DNA from: Akkermansia muciniphila | GTDB lineage: Bacteria > Verrucomicrobiota > Verrucomicrobiia > Limisphaerales > F1-80-MAGS106 | Assembly (NCBI GenBank): GCA_945865375.1 | Contig: CAMBEJ010000010.1 | Coordinates: forward strand, 1 to 62,991 | Direction of reading: 5' to 3' | Length of the DNA stretch: 62,991 bases | Shown here: piece by piece, positions 61,677 through 62,991 of the stretch | Layout: each line of letters opens with the position of its first letter | Position numbering within the stretch: position 1 is the first letter of the stretch | The notes under the pieces: model-generated | The model's database searches: none | What the model was told of the DNA's origin: nothing | The model's input: the letters and a program-made list of their open reading frames with translations, nothing else | Program-made: the position numbers and the translations under genes

Positions 61677-62630
61677 TCATTTCCTGGAAAGCACTGCTTG
61701 CACGGGCATGGAGTTGCCGAAATTCTTGAAGTCTTTGAAAGTCCAGACCACTTTCCTGGCCTTCGTGACTTCGATAAACTGAGGGTTTTCAGGGCCGGCA
61801 TGGCAGTTACCAATCAACGTGTTTCCATTTGGCAACCGCTCCACACGAGTCACCCAGGCAAGGGTGATTCCAGGCAAATCATTCTGCTCCACCTTCCAAA
61901 CAATCTCCTTTTTTGAGGTCACTTCGAGCACGCTGTGCCCGTTCCCAGAACCAATCAACGTGTTTCCGTTCGGCAACCGGCTGGCGCTAAACACGGAATT
62001 CCCAAACGCTTCGGGACCGTGGCCCCCCTTACGCTCCTTGCCGAAAAGAGGCACCTCAAAGTCCCAAACTACTTTCCCTCTTGCGTCATATTCCCGAACA
62101 AACCCGTCGCTCTCATGCGCCACAAGATAGTTTCCATTCTTGAGTTTCCTCACCAAACGCGTGTCGCTGTGTGGGCTTGGATGGTCCACTTTCAACCGGA
62201 CTTCCTTCTGAATCTTCCCTGCTTTGTCCACCTCGATAATCCGCGCTGGACCGGATTCTGCGATCATGGTCAAGCCTCCGCTCAGCCGTTGAAAGGCATG
62301 AACCTCAACGCGTTTTCCCTCGTTCCCGTTCATCTTCGCGGAGTCGTATTCCCAAACCTTTTTTTTGTCGGGCGTGACCTCCGTGATCGTGGTCCAGCCT
62401 TGTTGAAAAAGAATGTTCCCATTCGGCAACACCCAGGCGTCGTGAATCGCACCCACCTTCATCTGCCATTCAAGCGAGCCATCGGGCGCAACGATCGCGA
62501 GCAACCCTGTCGAATCGTCGGCGGCGAGAACGCGCCGCGTCGGCCCCGTTTGCTCAGCATGCAGAATAAATGATGTGGAAAGCGCAAGAAGCGCCGTGCG
62601 GACAAACAAACGTAAGGAGTGATGAGGCAT
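61677..62630 (-). CDS. Exported beta-propeller protein
   Basis: 317 residues from the ATG at 62630, which precedes a signal peptide (LFVRTALLALSTSFILHAEQ). An upstream in-frame start at 62684 is less likely. Recurrent blades RRVLAADDSTGLLAIVAPDG, WVLPNGNILFQQGWTT, LKNGNYLVAHESDG and RLPNGNTLIGSGNGHSV show the NG-N-L(I/V) propeller pattern seen in arylsulfotransferase-like or PQQ-like domains. No catalytic residues identified. Function unknown. Confidence 0.75.
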   Translation of the reverse strand: MPHHSLRLFVRTALLALSTSFILHAEQTGPTRRVLAADDSTGLLAIVAPDGSLEWQMKVGAIHDAWVLPNGNILFQQGWTTITEVTPDKKKVWEYDSAKMNGNEGKRVEVHAFQRLSGGLTMIAESGPARIIEVDKAGKIQKEVRLKVDHPSPHSDTRLVRKLKNGNYLVAHESDGFVREYDARGKVVWDFEVPLFGKERKGGHGPEAFGNSVFSASRLPNGNTLIGSGNGHSVLEVTSKKEIVWKVEQNDLPGITLAWVTRVERLPNGNTLIGNCHAGPENPQFIEVTKARKVVWTFKDFKNFGNSMPVQAVLSRK

Positions 62631-62869
62631 TCCGTATCCTAAAAGAATTCTCCTCCGACAGGAAGTGGATTTTGCAAGCAGCACTTCTCATTGTGACCCG
62701 CGCACTGGGGCAGACCTCCACGTTTGCCGCTGGAGTTTGGACATTTTTGTACCCCTTTGGCCTTTCTTTGTCGGAAACTTTGTCGGTTATTTGTTCGCAT
62801 AAGATCAAGGGGTCACCTCTCACAATTAAACAACTGACACAAGACGGGAGTGGGATAAGCCTGACGGTT

Positions 62870-62991
62870 ATGGCCCGACCGTTGCGGATCGAGAAATTGG
62901 GGGGATGGTATCACGTTACTGCCCGCGGTAACGAGCGCAAGGCCATCTTCCGTGACGACGCGGATCGGCGGCATTTCCTGGAGATCGTGGC
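62870..62991 (+). CDS. REP-associated tyrosine transposase (RAYT/Y1), 5' part
   Basis: The first 41 codons read MARPLRIEKLGGWYHVTARG, then NERKAIFRDDADRRHFLEIV, the N-terminus of Y1 (IS200-like) transposases of the RAYT branch: YHVTARGN and IF-DD-D---FL. The gene runs off the window edge, so the HUH motif and catalytic tyrosine cannot be seen. RAYTs are the enzymes that mobilise REP elements, and REP-like hairpins are present in this window. Confidence 0.85.
   Translation, partial: MARPLRIEKLGGWYHVTARGNERKAIFRDDADRRHFLEIV

Overview
The window reads as chromosomal DNA of a high-GC bacterium of the Verrucomicrobiota (probably the Pedosphaera/Limisphaera side of the phylum). This is an inference from gene content: a DUF1501 protein, a giant FG-GAP/ASPIC-UnbV protein, a pseudopilin with the [23 protein letters not shown] start and an FHDGH tail, exported beta-propeller proteins, a fused membrane/spermidine-synthase protein, and the short-period intergenic repeats typical of that group. 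No rRNA, tRNA, CRISPR array or prophage was seen.

Layout. 0.3-7.1 kb: fused MFS/spermidine synthase-like protein (-), an exported two-repeat protein (+) and an M20 peptidase (+). 7.3-11.5 kb (+): CMD-like protein, MOSC protein, MobA and a CtpF-like P-type ATPase carrying one frameshift. 11.8-20.5 kb (-): esterase, DUF1501, FG-GAP/ASPIC protein, then a compact DUF5989 / carbamoyltransferase / SxtJ-like operon. 20.6-23.3 kb (-): rpsO and pnp, with a clear terminator after pnp. 23.4-31.9 kb (+): a complete MoxR-DUF58-DUF4381-BatA-BatB/C-BatD-BatE-type operon. 32.1-33.7 kb (-): formate-tetrahydrofolate ligase.

33.7-44.5 kb is an accessory and decayed zone. It holds a VOC fragment, a three-gene operon of two unrecognised proteins plus a degenerate metallo-beta-lactamase-fold gene, a histidine-kinase fragment, an IS66 scrap, a nucleotidyltransferase pair, a Ser/Thr kinase-WD40 pseudogene, a PD40/TolB-like fragment fused to a stranded Der (EngA) C-terminus, a membrane protein, a Uma2 nuclease and a PQQ-propeller protein. 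45.0-53.5 kb (+): MFS permease, glucose dehydrogenase, ornithine carbamoyltransferase and a LivJHMGF ABC importer. 53.7-57.8 kb: pseudopilin, a second nucleotidyltransferase pair, and a propeller/alpha-toroid protein. 57.8-61.3 kb (-): RNase P RNA upstream of ccsA/hemX-hemA-hemC. The right edge holds a propeller protein and the first 41 codons of a RAYT (REP-associated Y1 transposase).

The most unusual material is non-coding. (1) A ~170-190 bp dispersed repeat occurs three times (3304-3472 reversed, 34382-34571, 42982-43160). It is built round a hairpin whose stem co-varies between copies; one copy abuts the broken metallo-beta-lactamase-fold gene. (2) REP/REPIN-like hairpins occur at 41.8, 44.85 and 48.65 kb, and a RAYT gene lies at the right edge. 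(3) Several gene borders carry short-period tandem words (6-9 nt), often repeated in inverted orientation a short distance away. The best candidate for an undescribed protein system is the 36.5-34.6 kb three-gene operon, present here as a decayed copy.
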